Notes: generated by a model from the sequence alone, not told the origin. Positions 1-9,096 are shown, counted from the first letter of the stretch. The stretch is 64,000 bases of DNA from Rhodobium gokarnense (GCF_025961475.1 NZ_JAOQNS010000012.1:1-64000); one strand, 5' to 3'. A program made the numbers and translations.

Positions 1-262
1 CCCGTTCGGGCTTGCGAACGCTTTGCGTTCGAACCGTCGCCATCATCACTCGCGGCGAATTCGCTTCGCTCATCGCCTCCGGCGGGGCGGCCTGACCGGC
101 CGGCGCCCGTTCGGGCTTGCGAACGCTTTGCGTTCGAACCGTCGCCATCATCACTCGCGGCGAATTCGCTTCGCTCATCGCCTCCGGCGGGGCGGCCTGA
201 TCGGCCGACGCCCGTTCGGGATTGCGAACGCTTCGCGCTCGAACTGTCGTCGTCGTCGCTCA
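1..262. repeat. Tandem 105-bp hairpin repeat next to nusB
   Basis: A unit with a 105-base period runs from 1 to 210, with a third, diverged copy continuing to about 262, where it meets the nusB stop codon. The conserved core (60-140 and 165-245) holds three potential hairpins: GGCC-tgacc-GGCC, GCCCG-tt-CGGGC and CGAACGC-ttt-GCGTTCG. Related cores occur at 32.6 kb and twice behind the tRNA-Ser gene at 62.9-63.1 kb. Reading frames through it encode Arg/His-rich repeats and are not credible genes. Confidence 0.85.
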
Positions 263-778
263 CGGCGATGGCTCGCCGAACTCGTCGCCGCGCAGGAGGT
301 GGGCGATGCGGTCGAGCACACCGTTGACGATGCGCGGCTCGTCGCCGTCGTAGAATGCCTTGGCGACGTCGATATATTCCGACAGCACGGCGCGCACCGG
401 CACGTCGCGGCGCGCCTTCAGCTCGTAGACGCCGGCGCGCAGGATCGCCCGCAGCGTCGCGTCGACCCGCTTCAGCGGCCATTCGGCAACGGCGAGCGCG
501 CGGTCGATCTCCGGATCGATGGCGCGCTGCTCTGCGACGACGCCGGAAACGAGGTCGCGGAACCAGCCGGCATCGGCCGCCTGAAACTGGTTGCCGTCGA
601 CCTCCTGGCCGCCGAGGCGGTAGGTCTCGAACTCGGCGATCACCTGGTTGAGCGAGGTGCCGGCGATCTCCATCTGGTAGAGCGCCTGGACGGCAGCAAG
701 GCGGGCGACGCCGCGCCGGTTGGCCTTGCCGGCGCGGGGACGGGAGGCGGGACGGTCGGGTTTTCCGGGGTCTGCCAT
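260..778 (-). CDS. nusB: Transcription antitermination protein NusB
   Basis: 172-residue NusB, the RNA-binding partner of S10 in the antitermination complex that protects rRNA transcripts from Rho. The start of the NusB fold is visible as [20 protein letters not shown] near residue 20, and the conserved C-terminal part as [13 protein letters not shown] followed by the [10 protein letters not shown] helix. I chose the ATG at 778. An upstream TTG at 802 would add eight residues and overlap the ribH stop. It is last in the nrdR-ribD-ribE-ribH-nusB run, the usual alphaproteobacterial order. The 3' end abuts degenerate copies of the left-edge hairpin repeat. Confidence 0.95.
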   Translation of the reverse strand: MADPGKPDRPASRPRAGKANRRGVARLAAVQALYQMEIAGTSLNQVIAEFETYRLGGQEVDGNQFQAADAGWFRDLVSGVVAEQRAIDPEIDRALAVAEWPLKRVDATLRAILRAGVYELKARRDVPVRAVLSEYIDVAKAFYDGDEPRIVNGVLDRIAHLLRGDEFGEPSP

Positions 779-798
779 CTTGGCGGCGTTTGCTCCGG

Positions 799-1251
799 TC
801 AAAGCTCGAGATCTTTGCGCAGTTTGCAGAGCGCGAGCGCCGCATTGACGGCAACGGCGCCCTTGTTGCGGTCGATGGTGCCGGCGCGGACCCAGGCCTG
901 CTCGCGGGTCTCCACGGTCAGGATGCCGTTGCCGACGGCAAGGCCCTCGTCGATGGCGATCTGCATGACGCCGCGGGCGGACTCGCCGGCCGCGATGTCG
1001 TAGTGCGAGGTCTCGCCGCGGATGACGCAGCCAAGGACGACGACGCCGTCGAAATCGATCGTGCCCTCGTCCATCGCCTCCATGGCGATGGCAAGCGCCG
1101 GCGGGATTTCCAGAACGCCGGGAACCGAAATGCGCTCATAGGTGGACCCGGCGGCGTCCAAAGCCTCCGTCGCGCCCTTCACCAGTTCGTCCGAGATATC
1201 CTCGTAGAACCGCGCATCGATGATGAGAATGTGCGGGCTGTCCTTGCGCAT
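799..1251 (-). CDS. ribH: 6,7-dimethyl-8-ribityllumazine synthase
   Basis: 150 residues. Lumazine synthase condenses the ribityl-aminopyrimidinedione with 3,4-dihydroxy-2-butanone 4-phosphate in the penultimate step of riboflavin synthesis. Family landmarks are the substrate loop around [16 protein letters not shown] (about residues 42-57), [16 protein letters not shown] (about 70-85) with the catalytic His in HYD, and [11 protein letters not shown] (about 109-119). The ATG at 1251 gives the usual length; a longer frame upstream lacks family resemblance. It lies between ribE and nusB on the same strand and is probably co-transcribed with both. Confidence 0.95.
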   Translation of the reverse strand: MRKDSPHILIIDARFYEDISDELVKGATEALDAAGSTYERISVPGVLEIPPALAIAMEAMDEGTIDFDGVVVLGCVIRGETSHYDIAAGESARGVMQIAIDEGLAVGNGILTVETREQAWVRAGTIDRNKGAVAVNAALALCKLRKDLEL

Positions 1252-1361
1252 GCTTTGGGGGTCCTGGCTTGTCCGTTGTCCGGCGCGGAGTGGAACCACG
1301 GCGCGCCGGCTTTGTCCACCACTAAATGCGCATGCCGGACCCGCCCGGTACCCGCCCGCGC

Positions 1362-1967
1362 CTACCCGGCTTCGGCGAGCCGGGCGGCGTAGCGCGCCAT
1401 CAGGTCGACCTCGAAATTGACCCTGTCGCCGGCCTTCTTCCAGCCCCAGGTGGTGATTTCCAGGGTGTGCGGGATCAGCATGACGTCGAAGGTTGCGTCG
1501 TCGACGCCGTTGACGGTCAGCGAGGTGCCGTCGAGGGCGACGGAGCCCTTTTCGGCGACGAATTTCTTCAGTCTGTCCGGCACGCGGAAGGTGAGCCTGG
1601 CCATGTCGGCATCGTTGTCGCGGGCGATGATTTCCGCAACGCCGTCGACGTGGCCGGTCACCAGGTGGCCGCCCAGTTCCTCGCCGAGGGCCAGCGCCCG
1701 TTCCAGATTGACCCTGGTGCCGATCTGCCAGCCGCCGAGGGTGGTGCAGGAAAGCGTCTCGTCGGAGGCCTCGACGTCGAAATAGGAGACCCCGTCGTCG
1801 AGCCGGCCGGCTTCGACCACGGTCAGGCAGATGCCGGCATGGGCGATGGAGGCGCCGATCGCGATGCTGTCCGGATCGTAGGTGCTGGCCATTCGGATGC
1901 GCACGCCGGTGGCGCGCTTGTCGATAGCAATGACGGTGCCGACGTCGGAAACGATACCTGTGAACAT
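1362..1967 (-). CDS. ribE: Riboflavin synthase alpha chain
   Basis: 201 residues. It dismutates two lumazine molecules to riboflavin and the aminopyrimidinedione. The protein begins with the hallmark MFTGIV and contains two tandem lumazine-binding barrels (about residues 1-95 and 96-190). The second is marked by GHLVTGHVDGVAEI and SLTVNGV. A strong ribosome-binding site (GAAGGAGACTGAC) precedes the ATG at 1967, and the start lies one base from the ribD stop at 1969, so the two genes are probably translationally coupled. Confidence 0.96.
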   Translation of the reverse strand: MFTGIVSDVGTVIAIDKRATGVRIRMASTYDPDSIAIGASIAHAGICLTVVEAGRLDDGVSYFDVEASDETLSCTTLGGWQIGTRVNLERALALGEELGGHLVTGHVDGVAEIIARDNDADMARLTFRVPDRLKKFVAEKGSVALDGTSLTVNGVDDATFDVMLIPHTLEITTWGWKKAGDRVNFEVDLMARYAARLAEAG

Positions 1968-1968
1968 G

Positions 1969-3156
1969 TCAGTCTCCTTCGCGCGCAAAAAGGCGCAGAA
2001 GATCAGGGCCGAAGCCCCGGGTTTCGGTTTCGGTGAAGCGGGAAAGGGCGAGGCCGGCGCGCACCATGTCGGGCGCGGCGATGCCGCCGGGGCCGATTTC
2101 GCCGGGGCTGGAAAAAATCGCGGCGCGGTCGACGAGACCTGCGGACAGAAGGGCCGAGGCGAGGTCCGCCCCGCCCTCGACCATGACGCTGGTGAGGCCG
2201 CGCGCGGCAAGGAGCGTGAGCGCGATGCGAAGGTCGATGCGACCGTCCTCAGCGGAGGGAGCCGCGATCACGACGACGCCGGCGGCCTGCAGCGCCCTCA
2301 CCCGCTCCTGCGGCGCCGCCTTGCCGACGATCGCCCAGACGGGCGCAGCGGCGATGCCCTCCACCATCCTTGCGCCGAGCGGCAGGCGGGCGTTGGTGTC
2401 GAAGACGATGCGCACCGGCGAGCCGTCGGCCATGCCCGGCAGCCGGCAGGTGAGCTCCGGGTCGTCGGCAAGGACGGTGCCGATGCCGACGGCGATGGCG
2501 TCGTGCTCGGCCCGCATCAGGTGGACGCGGGCGCGGGCTTCCGGCCCGGTGATGGCGACCTGCCCCTCCCCCTTGCGGCCGATCATGCCGTCGGCGGAGA
2601 CGGCGAGCTTCAGCGTCACCAGGGGCCGGCCTTCGGTCACCTTCAGGATATGGCCGCGGACGATTTCGCGGGCCTCGGCCCCGCCGATACCGACGGCAAC
2701 CGAAACACCGGCAGCTTCCAGCGCGCGGTGCCCGCCCCCGGCGACCTCCGGGTTCGGGTCCTCCATAGCGCTGACGAGGCGGGCGATGCCGGCGGCCTTC
2801 AGGGCATCGGAACAGGGCGGCGACTTGCCGTGGTGGGAACAGGGCTCAAGCGTCACGTAGCAGGTGGCGCCGCGGGCCGCGGTGCCCGCCTCGGCAAGGG
2901 CGACGATCTCGGCATGGGGACGGCCGCCGGCAGCCGTGACGCCTCTGCCGACGACGACCGGGCCGTCCTCGGTTTCCGCCACGATGATCGCGGCCACCGA
3001 CGGGTTCGGCCAGGTGCGGCCGAGGCCGCGGCGGGCAAGGCCGAGGGCCGCCGCCATGAAGCGGCGGTCGCGCTCCGCGTCGGGCCGGGTTACGGCAGGT
3101 GGCATCGAGGCGCCAGGCGCTGCCGCGTCAGTCGTCGGCCTTGTCAGCGTCGTCAT
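1969..3156 (-). CDS. ribD: Bifunctional riboflavin deaminase-reductase RibD
   Basis: 395 residues. The N-terminal deaminase domain has the zinc motif HAEIVAL (about residue 80) and [14 protein letters not shown] (about 102-115). The C-terminal reductase domain has [13 protein letters not shown] and the late [14 protein letters not shown] segment. Together these perform the two steps after GTP cyclohydrolase II in riboflavin synthesis. The ATG at 3156 has a GTGAGGGAC Shine-Dalgarno and overlaps nrdR by 29 bases. A later ATG at 3105 would remove the overlap but has a poor ribosome-binding site. It is followed directly by ribE. Confidence 0.94.
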   Translation of the reverse strand: MTTLTRPTTDAAAPGASMPPAVTRPDAERDRRFMAAALGLARRGLGRTWPNPSVAAIIVAETEDGPVVVGRGVTAAGGRPHAEIVALAEAGTAARGATCYVTLEPCSHHGKSPPCSDALKAAGIARLVSAMEDPNPEVAGGGHRALEAAGVSVAVGIGGAEAREIVRGHILKVTEGRPLVTLKLAVSADGMIGRKGEGQVAITGPEARARVHLMRAEHDAIAVGIGTVLADDPELTCRLPGMADGSPVRIVFDTNARLPLGARMVEGIAAAPVWAIVGKAAPQERVRALQAAGVVVIAAPSAEDGRIDLRIALTLLAARGLTSVMVEGGADLASALLSAGLVDRAAIFSSPGEIGPGGIAAPDMVRAGLALSRFTETETRGFGPDLLRLFAREGD

Positions 3157-3610
3157 GTCCCTCACCGGAGAGCTCTCCGAGGAAGGCCTCGAAGTCCCTG
3201 GCCTCGCGGAAATCCCGGTAGACCGAGGCAAAGCGCACATAGCCGACGTCGTCGATGCTCTTCAGCGCATCCATGACGAGGAGGCCGATGTCCTTGGCGT
3301 TGACCTCGCTCTCGCCGGAGCTTTCGAGCTGACGCACGATGCCGGAGACCATGCGTTCGATATGGTCCGCATCGACGGGACGCTTGCGGAGCGCCACCTG
3401 GACCGAGCGCAACAGCTTCTCGCGCTCGAACGGGACCTTGCGGCCGGAGCTCTTGACCACCGTCAGCTCGCGCAACTGCACGCGCTCGAAGGTGGTGAAA
3501 CGGCCGCCGCAGGTCGCGCAGACCCGGCGGCGGCGGATCGCGGTGTTGTCCTCCGTCGGCCGGGAATCCTTCACCTGGGTGTCGTCGCCGGCGCAGAACG
3601 GGCACCGCAT
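3128..3610 (-). CDS. nrdR: Transcriptional repressor NrdR
   Basis: 160 residues. NrdR represses ribonucleotide reductase genes in response to ATP/dATP. The zinc ribbon is complete (Cys3, Cys6, Cys31, Cys34) and is followed by an ATP-cone domain that includes [20 protein letters not shown] (about residues 51-70). Length is typical. It sits between glyA and ribD, four bases after glyA if read from the upstream end, the standard rhizobial arrangement; the last 29 bases overlap the ribD start. Confidence 0.95.
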   Translation of the reverse strand: MRCPFCAGDDTQVKDSRPTEDNTAIRRRRVCATCGGRFTTFERVQLRELTVVKSSGRKVPFEREKLLRSVQVALRKRPVDADHIERMVSGIVRQLESSGESEVNAKDIGLLVMDALKSIDDVGYVRFASVYRDFREARDFEAFLGELSGEGHDDADKADD

Positions 3611-3614
3611 CGCG

Positions 3615-4925
3615 TCAACCCTGGTAGATCGGGAAGCGGCCGGTCAATGCCTTGACCCGCTCGCGAACGGCCGCCTCGACGGCGCCGTTACCGTCCTCGC
3701 CGTTCTCCTTCAGGCCCTTCAGGACCTCGATGATCATCTCGCCGACCTGTTTGAATTCCTCGGTGCCGAAGCCGCGGGTGGTGGCGGCCGGCGAGCCGAG
3801 GCGCACGCCGGAGGTGATCGTCGGCTTTTCCGGATCGAACGGCACGCCGTTCTTGTTGCAGGTGATGTAGGCCCGGCCCATGGCGGCTTCCGCAGCCTTG
3901 CCGGAGAGACCCATGGGGCGCAGGTCGACCAGCACCACATGGGTGTCGGTGCCGCCGGAGACGATGTCGAGGCCGTTGGCCGACAGCGTCTCGGCAAGCA
4001 TCGCCGCGTTGTCGACGACGGCGCGGGCATAGGCCTTGAAGTCGTCGGAAAGCGCCTCGCCAAAGGCCACCGCCTTTGCCGCGATGACATGCATCAGCGG
4101 ACCGCCCTGGAGGCCCGGGAACACCGCGGAATTCACCTTCTTGGCGATGTCCGCATCGTTGGTCAGGACGGCACCGCCGCGCGGCCCGCGCAGGGTCTTG
4201 TGGGTGGTGGTCGTCACGATATGGGCATGCGGGATCGGGCTCGGATGGGCGCCGCCGGCAACGAGGCCGGCAAAGTGCGCCATGTCGACCATGAAATAGG
4301 CGCCGACCTCATCGGCGATCGCGCGGAAGCGGGCGAAGTCGATGTGGCGCGGATAGGCCGAGCCGCCGGCGATGATGATCTGCGGCTTGTGCTCGCGGGC
4401 GAGCGCCTCGACCTCGTCGAAGTCGATGCGGTGGTCCTGGCGGCGCACCCCGTACTGGACCGCGTTGAACCACTTGCCGGACTGATTCGGGCGGGCGCCG
4501 TGGGTCAGGTGGCCGCCGGCATCGAGGCTCATGCCGAGGATGGTGTCGCCCGGCTTGGCGAGCGCCATGAAGGCGGCCTGGTTTGCCTGGCTTCCGGAAT
4601 TCGGCTGGACGTTGGCGAACTCGCAGGAGAACAGCTTGGTCAGGCGCTCGATGGCGAGGTTTTCCGCCACGTCGACGTGCTCGCAGCCGCCATAATAGCG
4701 CCGGCCCGGATAGCCCTCGGCGTATTTGTTGGTCATCACCGAGCCCTGCGCCTCCAGCACGGCGCGCGAGACGATGTTTTCCGAGGCGATGAGCTCGATC
4801 TCGTGTTGCTGGCGGCCCAATTCGTCGGCGATCGCGGCGGCAATCGCCGGGTCGGCCTCGGCCAGGGGCGTGGCAAACATGTCCTCATTGGCCGGCGCGG
4901 CGGCCGGGGTCTCTGTTTTCAGCAT
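3615..4925 (-). CDS. glyA: Serine hydroxymethyltransferase
   Basis: 436 residues. This PLP enzyme interconverts serine and glycine and supplies 5,10-methylene-tetrahydrofolate. The Schiff-base lysine is Lys243 in [14 protein letters not shown]. Other landmarks are LIASEN (46-50), the [14 protein letters not shown] segment (67-80) and [14 protein letters not shown] near the C-terminus. I chose the ATG at 4925, preceded by an AGGA box; the open frame extends about 32 codons further but that extension is not family-like. It probably heads the glyA-nrdR-rib-nusB operon. Confidence 0.97.
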   Translation of the reverse strand: MLKTETPAAAPANEDMFATPLAEADPAIAAAIADELGRQQHEIELIASENIVSRAVLEAQGSVMTNKYAEGYPGRRYYGGCEHVDVAENLAIERLTKLFSCEFANVQPNSGSQANQAAFMALAKPGDTILGMSLDAGGHLTHGARPNQSGKWFNAVQYGVRRQDHRIDFDEVEALAREHKPQIIIAGGSAYPRHIDFARFRAIADEVGAYFMVDMAHFAGLVAGGAHPSPIPHAHIVTTTTHKTLRGPRGGAVLTNDADIAKKVNSAVFPGLQGGPLMHVIAAKAVAFGEALSDDFKAYARAVVDNAAMLAETLSANGLDIVSGGTDTHVVLVDLRPMGLSGKAAEAAMGRAYITCNKNGVPFDPEKPTITSGVRLGSPAATTRGFGTEEFKQVGEMIIEVLKGLKENGEDGNGAVEAAVRERVKALTGRFPIYQG

Positions 4926-5075
4926 CTTGGTCCTGATCTCGCCTGTTGAGCCTTCAAAAGAATCGGCTGCCCTCGCGCTTGCGATCTGCGAACGGCGCGC
5001 GCGAAGCCTCGCCCCGCGCATAGCACAAGATGCGGAGCGGCACCAAGGGATATGGCAGCGGGCGGGGATCAGACT

Positions 5076-5321
5076 CTAGATATATGTCTTGGGGGGAACG
5101 CCGGGCGCCGGGTCCGCGTCGTCCGAGTGCGTGGCCTCAAGGCGCCGGCGGAGCTTCGCCATGGCGATGCGCTCCAGTTCGGCCTGGGAGGTCGACGCCG
5201 GGCCGAAGATGACGACCTCGGTCCCGGTCTCCTCGTCGATGGCGGCGACCCGGACCTGCCGGCCGACGGGAATGAACTCGAAATAGACCGTGCGGCCGCT
5301 GCTGCGGCGGCGGCCGGTCAT
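5076..5321 (-). CDS. Small conserved alphaproteobacterial protein
   Basis: 81 residues, no signal peptide or membrane segment. A compact N-terminal domain (YFEFIPVGRQVRVAAIDEET, then TEVVIFGPA) is followed by a basic helix (about residues 44-61) and an acidic tail. I recall similar short proteins beside glyA in related genomes, possibly catalogued as DUF6898, but have not checked this. No function is known to me. It lies between the L,D-transpeptidase and glyA on the same strand, and could be co-transcribed with either. The ATG at 5321 is the only good start. Confidence 0.75.
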   Translation of the reverse strand: MTGRRRSSGRTVYFEFIPVGRQVRVAAIDEETGTEVVIFGPASTSQAELERIAMAKLRRRLEATHSDDADPAPGVPPKTYI

Positions 5322-5357
5322 GCCGCCGCCCGCCGCTTCAAGGCGCGGCTGCGCCCG

Positions 5358-6626
5358 TCAGTTCTGGTTCTGGGCGAGATTCCCGGCGCCATCACGATTG
5401 TAGACGTCGTCGCGGAAGTTAACGATGCCGTCGGCGGTGGCCCAGGCGGTGATGTAGGTGGTGTAGATCGGCACCGGATGCTTGATGCGCACGTCGATGC
5501 GCTCGCCGGAACGGATCACCTCGTCGACGCGGGCGCGGTCCCAGTCAGGCGTCGTCTCCAGGAGCCAGCCGATCAACTCGCGCACGTTCTGGACACGCAC
5601 GCAGCCCGACGAGTGGAAACGCCGGTCGGTGCCGAACAGGGTCTTGGCCGGCGTGTCGTGCAGATAGACCGAGTGCTTGTTGTAGAAATTGATCTTCACC
5701 GAGCCCATGGAGTTGATGGCGCCCGGATCCTGGCGGAAGCGGTAGTTGACCGCCTCGTCGGTGTGCCAGTTGATCTGCTCGGCGGTCAGCTCGTTGCCGG
5801 ACTGGTCGTAGATCCGGATCTTGTTGTCCGCGAGATAGGTCGGATCCTGGTTCATCTTCGGAATCAGGTCCTTGCGGATGATGCTCTCCGGCACGTGCCA
5901 GTAGGGATTGAAGTTGAGCTCGTGGATCTTGGAGGCCAGCAGCGGCGTCTGGCGGTCGATCTTGCCGACGACGGCGGTGTGGCGCGAATGGACGCGGCCG
6001 TTCTCCACCGCCTCGATCTCGGCGGCCGGGATGTTGACCATCACGTAGCGGTCGCCGAGGAAGCCGGACATGGAACGCACGCGGATGAGATTGGTCTCAA
6101 GCTGGTGCAGGCGCACGGCAACGGGCACGTTGAGGGCGGCCAGCGTGTAATTGCCGACGACACCGTCGGGCTGGAAGCCGTGGCGAAGCTGGAACCGGCG
6201 CACGGCAAAGGCAACGTAGGAGTCATAGGTGTCCGAGAGGCCGGCGCTCTGCTCCAGGTCGCCGGTCACCATCAGGCGCTTGCGCAGGGTGACGACGCGG
6301 CGGTCGCGGGCGCCGATGCGCAGCTTGCTGCCGCCGGGCACCCGGGGCCAGCCGCCGCGCGCGGAAATCTGGGCGTATTTCTGGATCGCCTGCTCGATAT
6401 AGGCGGCCGTCTCCGGCGACAGGGTCGGCTGGTCGGACTTGACCGCCGTCTGGTCGCGGATGGTGGCGTCGAACCGGTCGGACCACTCGCTCTGGCGCTT
6501 GTACTCCATCAGCACATTGAGGGGGCTCTCGTCGCCCGCGAATGCCGCGCCGAACGGGCTGGCGGCAAGGGCGGCGCCAAGGCCGGCACCCACTGCCTTC
6601 AACGAAAAGTCACGCCTGGAGATCAT
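5358..6626 (-). CDS. Periplasmic L,D-transpeptidase (LdtP-like)
   Basis: 422 residues. It is predicted to form 3-3 crosslinks in, or attach proteins to, peptidoglycan. A twin-arginine-like signal (ISRRDF, then a hydrophobic Ala/Gly stretch to about residue 30) is followed by a peptidoglycan-binding repeat (about 105-170, with FQLRHGFQPDGVVGNYTLAALN) and a YkuD/YcbB-type catalytic domain. The catalytic motif is FHSSGCVRVQN, with His338 and Cys342. The ATG at 6626 is preferred over a TTG one codon earlier. It lies downstream of the LdtR-type regulator and behind a twin palindrome at 6814-6853, which suggests it is that regulator's target. Confidence 0.88.
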   Translation of the reverse strand: MISRRDFSLKAVGAGLGAALAASPFGAAFAGDESPLNVLMEYKRQSEWSDRFDATIRDQTAVKSDQPTLSPETAAYIEQAIQKYAQISARGGWPRVPGGSKLRIGARDRRVVTLRKRLMVTGDLEQSAGLSDTYDSYVAFAVRRFQLRHGFQPDGVVGNYTLAALNVPVAVRLHQLETNLIRVRSMSGFLGDRYVMVNIPAAEIEAVENGRVHSRHTAVVGKIDRQTPLLASKIHELNFNPYWHVPESIIRKDLIPKMNQDPTYLADNKIRIYDQSGNELTAEQINWHTDEAVNYRFRQDPGAINSMGSVKINFYNKHSVYLHDTPAKTLFGTDRRFHSSGCVRVQNVRELIGWLLETTPDWDRARVDEVIRSGERIDVRIKHPVPIYTTYITAWATADGIVNFRDDVYNRDGAGNLAQNQN

Positions 6627-6813
6627 CAATCCGCGGTCCTTCGGTTTTCCGGTTTCTCGTATCGTTCTTCTTTACTGGCGGATTCCCGCCGTCGCATGCC
6701 CGGCTCTGATACCATGGATATGGTTAACAGAAGCCGACCGGTGAGGTCGTGCGCTCACACATTTCGGTGAGCCGCGTCCCGAGGCGCCAATCCCGGCCCG
6801 GGCAACCGACCTT

Positions 6814-6853
6814 TTCACTGAAACGAACACGCGTTCACTGAAACGAACACTCG
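6814..6853. promoter_or_regulatory. Twin palindromic operator upstream of ldtP
   Basis: Two 20-base direct repeats, ttcactgaaacgaacacgcg and a copy differing at one position, lie at 6814-6833 and 6834-6853. Each contains the perfect 9-base palindrome TTCACTGAA. The centre-to-centre distance of 20 bases is about two helical turns, so two dimers could bind on one face of the DNA. The site is about 190-230 bases upstream of the L,D-transpeptidase start. It is probably bound by the neighbouring MarR-family LdtR (inference). Confidence 0.6.
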
Positions 6854-6964
6854 GGCGGCGAAACGGTTCCACCGCACACGCCACCCCTCTAAAGTCAAAG
6901 CAATATGGCGTCTTCATGTCACGGGGAAAGATGCCCTCGTTTTTCAACGCATCGCGGCAACGAC

Positions 6965-7005
6965 GAAAAACGCCCCGGCCCTAGAAAGCCGGAGCGTTTT
7001 TTTTC
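6965..7005. terminator. Bidirectional Rho-independent terminator after ldtR
   Basis: A 13-base stem (AAAACGCCCCGGC pairing with GCCGGAGCGTTTT, one mismatch) with an 8-base loop is flanked by A and T runs, so it can act in both directions. It lies just after the ldtR stop codon and separates that gene from the operator and ldtP. Confidence 0.85.
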
Positions 7006-7023
7006 GTCTGGAGGTGCCGACGA

Positions 7024-7536
7024 TCAGAGCCTGTAGAGGATCTGGTCGGTCCAGAAGCGCTCGAGCCGCTGCAGCGACTTGTTGAGCTGGCGGAAGTCTT
7101 CGGCGTTGATGCCGCCCACCGGCTCGATCGAGGCCATGTGGCGCTCATAGAGATCGTTGATCACGTGAGCGACCTTGTGGCCCTTGTCGGTCAGGCTGAT
7201 GCGAACCGAACGGCGGTCGACGCGCGAGCGCTGGTGGTGGACATAGCCCATGTCGACCAGCTTCTTCAGATTGTAGGACACGTTGGAGCCGAGGTAGTAG
7301 CCGCGCGTGCGCAGCTCGCCAGCCGTCAGTTCCGCGTCGCCGATGTTGAACAGAAGCAACGCCTGGACGCTGTTGATGTCCGACCAGCCCATGCGGTCGA
7401 ATTCGTCCTTGATGACGTCGAGGAGACGGCGGTGCAGCCGTTCGACGAGCGTCAACGCTTCCATGTAAAGGGGCTTGATGTCTGTTTCCTCGACGGTTTC
7501 GTCGAGCACATCGACTGCCCTTTTGGCACTGATCAT
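7024..7536 (-). CDS. ldtR: MarR-family regulator LdtR
   Basis: 170 residues with a winged helix-turn-helix of MarR type: the recognition region is about residues 80-115 (ELRTRGYYLGSNVSYNLKKL) and the wing about 105-120 (HHQRSRVDRRSVRISLTDKG). It closely resembles LdtR of Rhizobiales, known from Liberibacter as a regulator of an L,D-transpeptidase gene involved in osmotic tolerance. Here, too, an L,D-transpeptidase gene is next door. I chose the ATG at 7536, which has a GAGG box; the longer frame begins seven codons upstream. Its transcript is ended by the hairpin at 6965-7005. Confidence 0.85.
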   Translation of the reverse strand: MISAKRAVDVLDETVEETDIKPLYMEALTLVERLHRRLLDVIKDEFDRMGWSDINSVQALLLFNIGDAELTAGELRTRGYYLGSNVSYNLKKLVDMGYVHHQRSRVDRRSVRISLTDKGHKVAHVINDLYERHMASIEPVGGINAEDFRQLNKSLQRLERFWTDQILYRL

Positions 7537-7704
7537 AGTGTTACGCCTCACTGTCATTGCGGTGGCTTTTTTCCCACTCGCGGTCGACAGTAACCGTAGC
7601 CATTGAACATCGGCTTAAACGGCAGGCTGAAAATTTTATTAAAATCAGAGCTCTTGGCGGCAGCGTTAATTCTTGGTGTGCAAAGCCGATCGCTTTGTCA
7701 TCAA

Positions 7705-8598
7705 TCAGCCCTCCTTACCGCGCAGGAAGTTGATAATGCCTGAAAAGTCCGTGCCTTCGGCGCCGGAATTGCAGAACAGGGAATAGAGCGCGGCCGCCTC
7801 GGCGCCGAGCGGGGTCGCGGCCGAATTGGCCATCGCCGCATCCTGGGAGAGCTTCAGGTCCTTCAGCATCATCGCCGCGGTAAACCCGGCCTGGTAATCG
7901 CGGTTGGCCGGCGAGGTCGGCACCGGCCCCGGCACCGGGCAATAGGTGGTCAGCGACCAGCACTGGCCGGAGGCGGTGGACGACACCTCGAACAGCTTCT
8001 GCTTGTCGAGGCCGAGCTTTTCGGCGAGCACGAAGGCCTCCGAGACGCCGATCATGGAAATGCCGAGGATCATGTTGTTGCAGATCTTGGCGGCCTGGCC
8101 GTTGCCGGCGCCGCCGGCATGGACGATCGACTTGCCCATGATGTCGAGGAAGGGCTTGGCCGCCGCGAACGCCGTGTCCGGGCCGCCGACCATGAAGGTG
8201 AGCGTACCGGCCTCCGCGCCGCCGACGCCGCCGGAGACCGGGGCGTCGACCATCATCATGCCGGCCGCTGCGGCAGCCTCGGCGACGCGCCGTGCGGTGG
8301 CGACGTCGATGGTGGAGGAATCGATGAGGAGGCTTTCCGGCCGGGCATGGGCGAGGACGCCGTCCGGGCTGCAATAGACGTCCTCCACATGCCGTCCTGC
8401 CGGCAGCATGGTGACGACGACGTCGGCGCCGGCGACCAGTTCGGGAACGCTCGCGGCGATGCTGCCGCCGGCCTCGGCAAAGCGCTCACGCGCCGCCTCG
8501 GAAAGGTCGATGCCGGAGACCTCGTGTCCGGCCTTGACCAGATTGGCGGCCATCGGCCCGCCCATATTGCCGAGCCCGATAAACCCGATCGATGCCAT
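7705..8598 (-). CDS. mmsB: 3-hydroxyisobutyrate dehydrogenase
   Basis: 297 residues. It oxidises 3-hydroxyisobutyrate to methylmalonate semialdehyde with NAD in valine breakdown. The Rossmann motif GFIGLGNMGGPMAANL is at residues 5-20, the substrate motif DAPVSGGVGGAEAGTLTFMV near 120, and the catalytic-lysine segment GNGQAAKICNN near 170. The ATG at 8598 follows a strong GAGGGAGG box. It is the last gene of a run containing the two preceding valine-pathway steps. Confidence 0.95.
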   Translation of the reverse strand: MASIGFIGLGNMGGPMAANLVKAGHEVSGIDLSEAARERFAEAGGSIAASVPELVAGADVVVTMLPAGRHVEDVYCSPDGVLAHARPESLLIDSSTIDVATARRVAEAAAAAGMMMVDAPVSGGVGGAEAGTLTFMVGGPDTAFAAAKPFLDIMGKSIVHAGGAGNGQAAKICNNMILGISMIGVSEAFVLAEKLGLDKQKLFEVSSTASGQCWSLTTYCPVPGPVPTSPANRDYQAGFTAAMMLKDLKLSQDAAMANSAATPLGAEAAALYSLFCNSGAEGTDFSGIINFLRGKEG

Positions 8599-8676
8599 TG
8601 TCGTTGCCTCCCTCAAAGTTTTTTTTCCGTTTTCAGCCGATCTGGCAGCCGTTTTTTTACGTTCTTCAGGCGGGCC

Positions 8677-9096
8677 TCATTCCCGCTGGCGCTCGCGCTC
8701 GGCGAGCCAGGTCAGTACGAAATAGATGGCGACGGTCGTCAACAGGAAGGTGATTTCCCAGGGGCGCTTTCCGAAGGTCTCCCAGAAGATCGCGTGCATG
8801 ACGACCTGGGTCAGCACGCGCACCAGCCAGATGACGACGCCCCAGGAGACGGTCAGCCACAGGCCTATGGCGGCGACGAGGTCGATGACGGCGAAGAACG
8901 CCGTCACCGTCTGCCATTCCACCGGCATTTCCCAGATCCACAGGCCGCGCCACTTGGAGTAGCCGACGATGCGGCCCCAGTGGATGATGCCGGCGCCGAT
9001 CAGGTGGATGGCGAGCAGGCGCATGTACCAGACGAGGATGTCGCGCCAGGGCGGGCGCGACCTTGTCGTATCGGTTTCCTCAGGGGTGATGGACAA
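8677..9096 (-). CDS. Four-helix membrane protein in valine operon
   Basis: 139 residues with about four hydrophobic helices (roughly 23-42, 58-80, 83-101 and 112-130) and a charged N-terminus. I recall a rhizobial family (DUF6163, unverified) in the same place beside mmsB; no activity is known to me. The start is a TTG at 9096 preceded by an AGG box 15 bases after the hydrolase stop. No ATG is available without losing the first membrane helix. Tight spacing implies co-transcription with the valine genes. Confidence 0.72.
   Translation of the reverse strand: MSITPEETDTTRSRPPWRDILVWYMRLLAIHLIGAGIIHWGRIVGYSKWRGLWIWEMPVEWQTVTAFFAVIDLVAAIGLWLTVSWGVVIWLVRVLTQVVMHAIFWETFGKRPWEITFLLTTVAIYFVLTWLAERERQRE

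Noticed and set aside
1-262. Tandem repeats as a possible CRISPR array
   Set aside because: The units are contiguous 105-base copies with no unique spacers, and no cas gene is present.
23-1003. Long plus-strand open frame with Arg/His-rich repeats
   Set aside because: It translates the 105-base repeat and then runs antisense to nusB and ribH. No ribosome-binding site or family resemblance.
5091-5116. GGAAC-N17-CGTC on the plus strand
   Set aside because: Last base is wrong and no plus-strand gene lies downstream.
6720-6727. TTAACCAT, a CtrA half-site-like sequence upstream of ldtP
   Set aside because: A lone half-site without the TTAA-N7-TTAA pair is too weak.
6842-6868. GGAAC...CGTT on the minus strand upstream of ldtP
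   Set aside because: The spacer is 20 bases instead of 16 or 17.
6672-6947. 91-codon minus-strand frame before ldtP
   Set aside because: It spans the twin operator and promoter region, has no homology that I recognise and no convincing ribosome-binding site.
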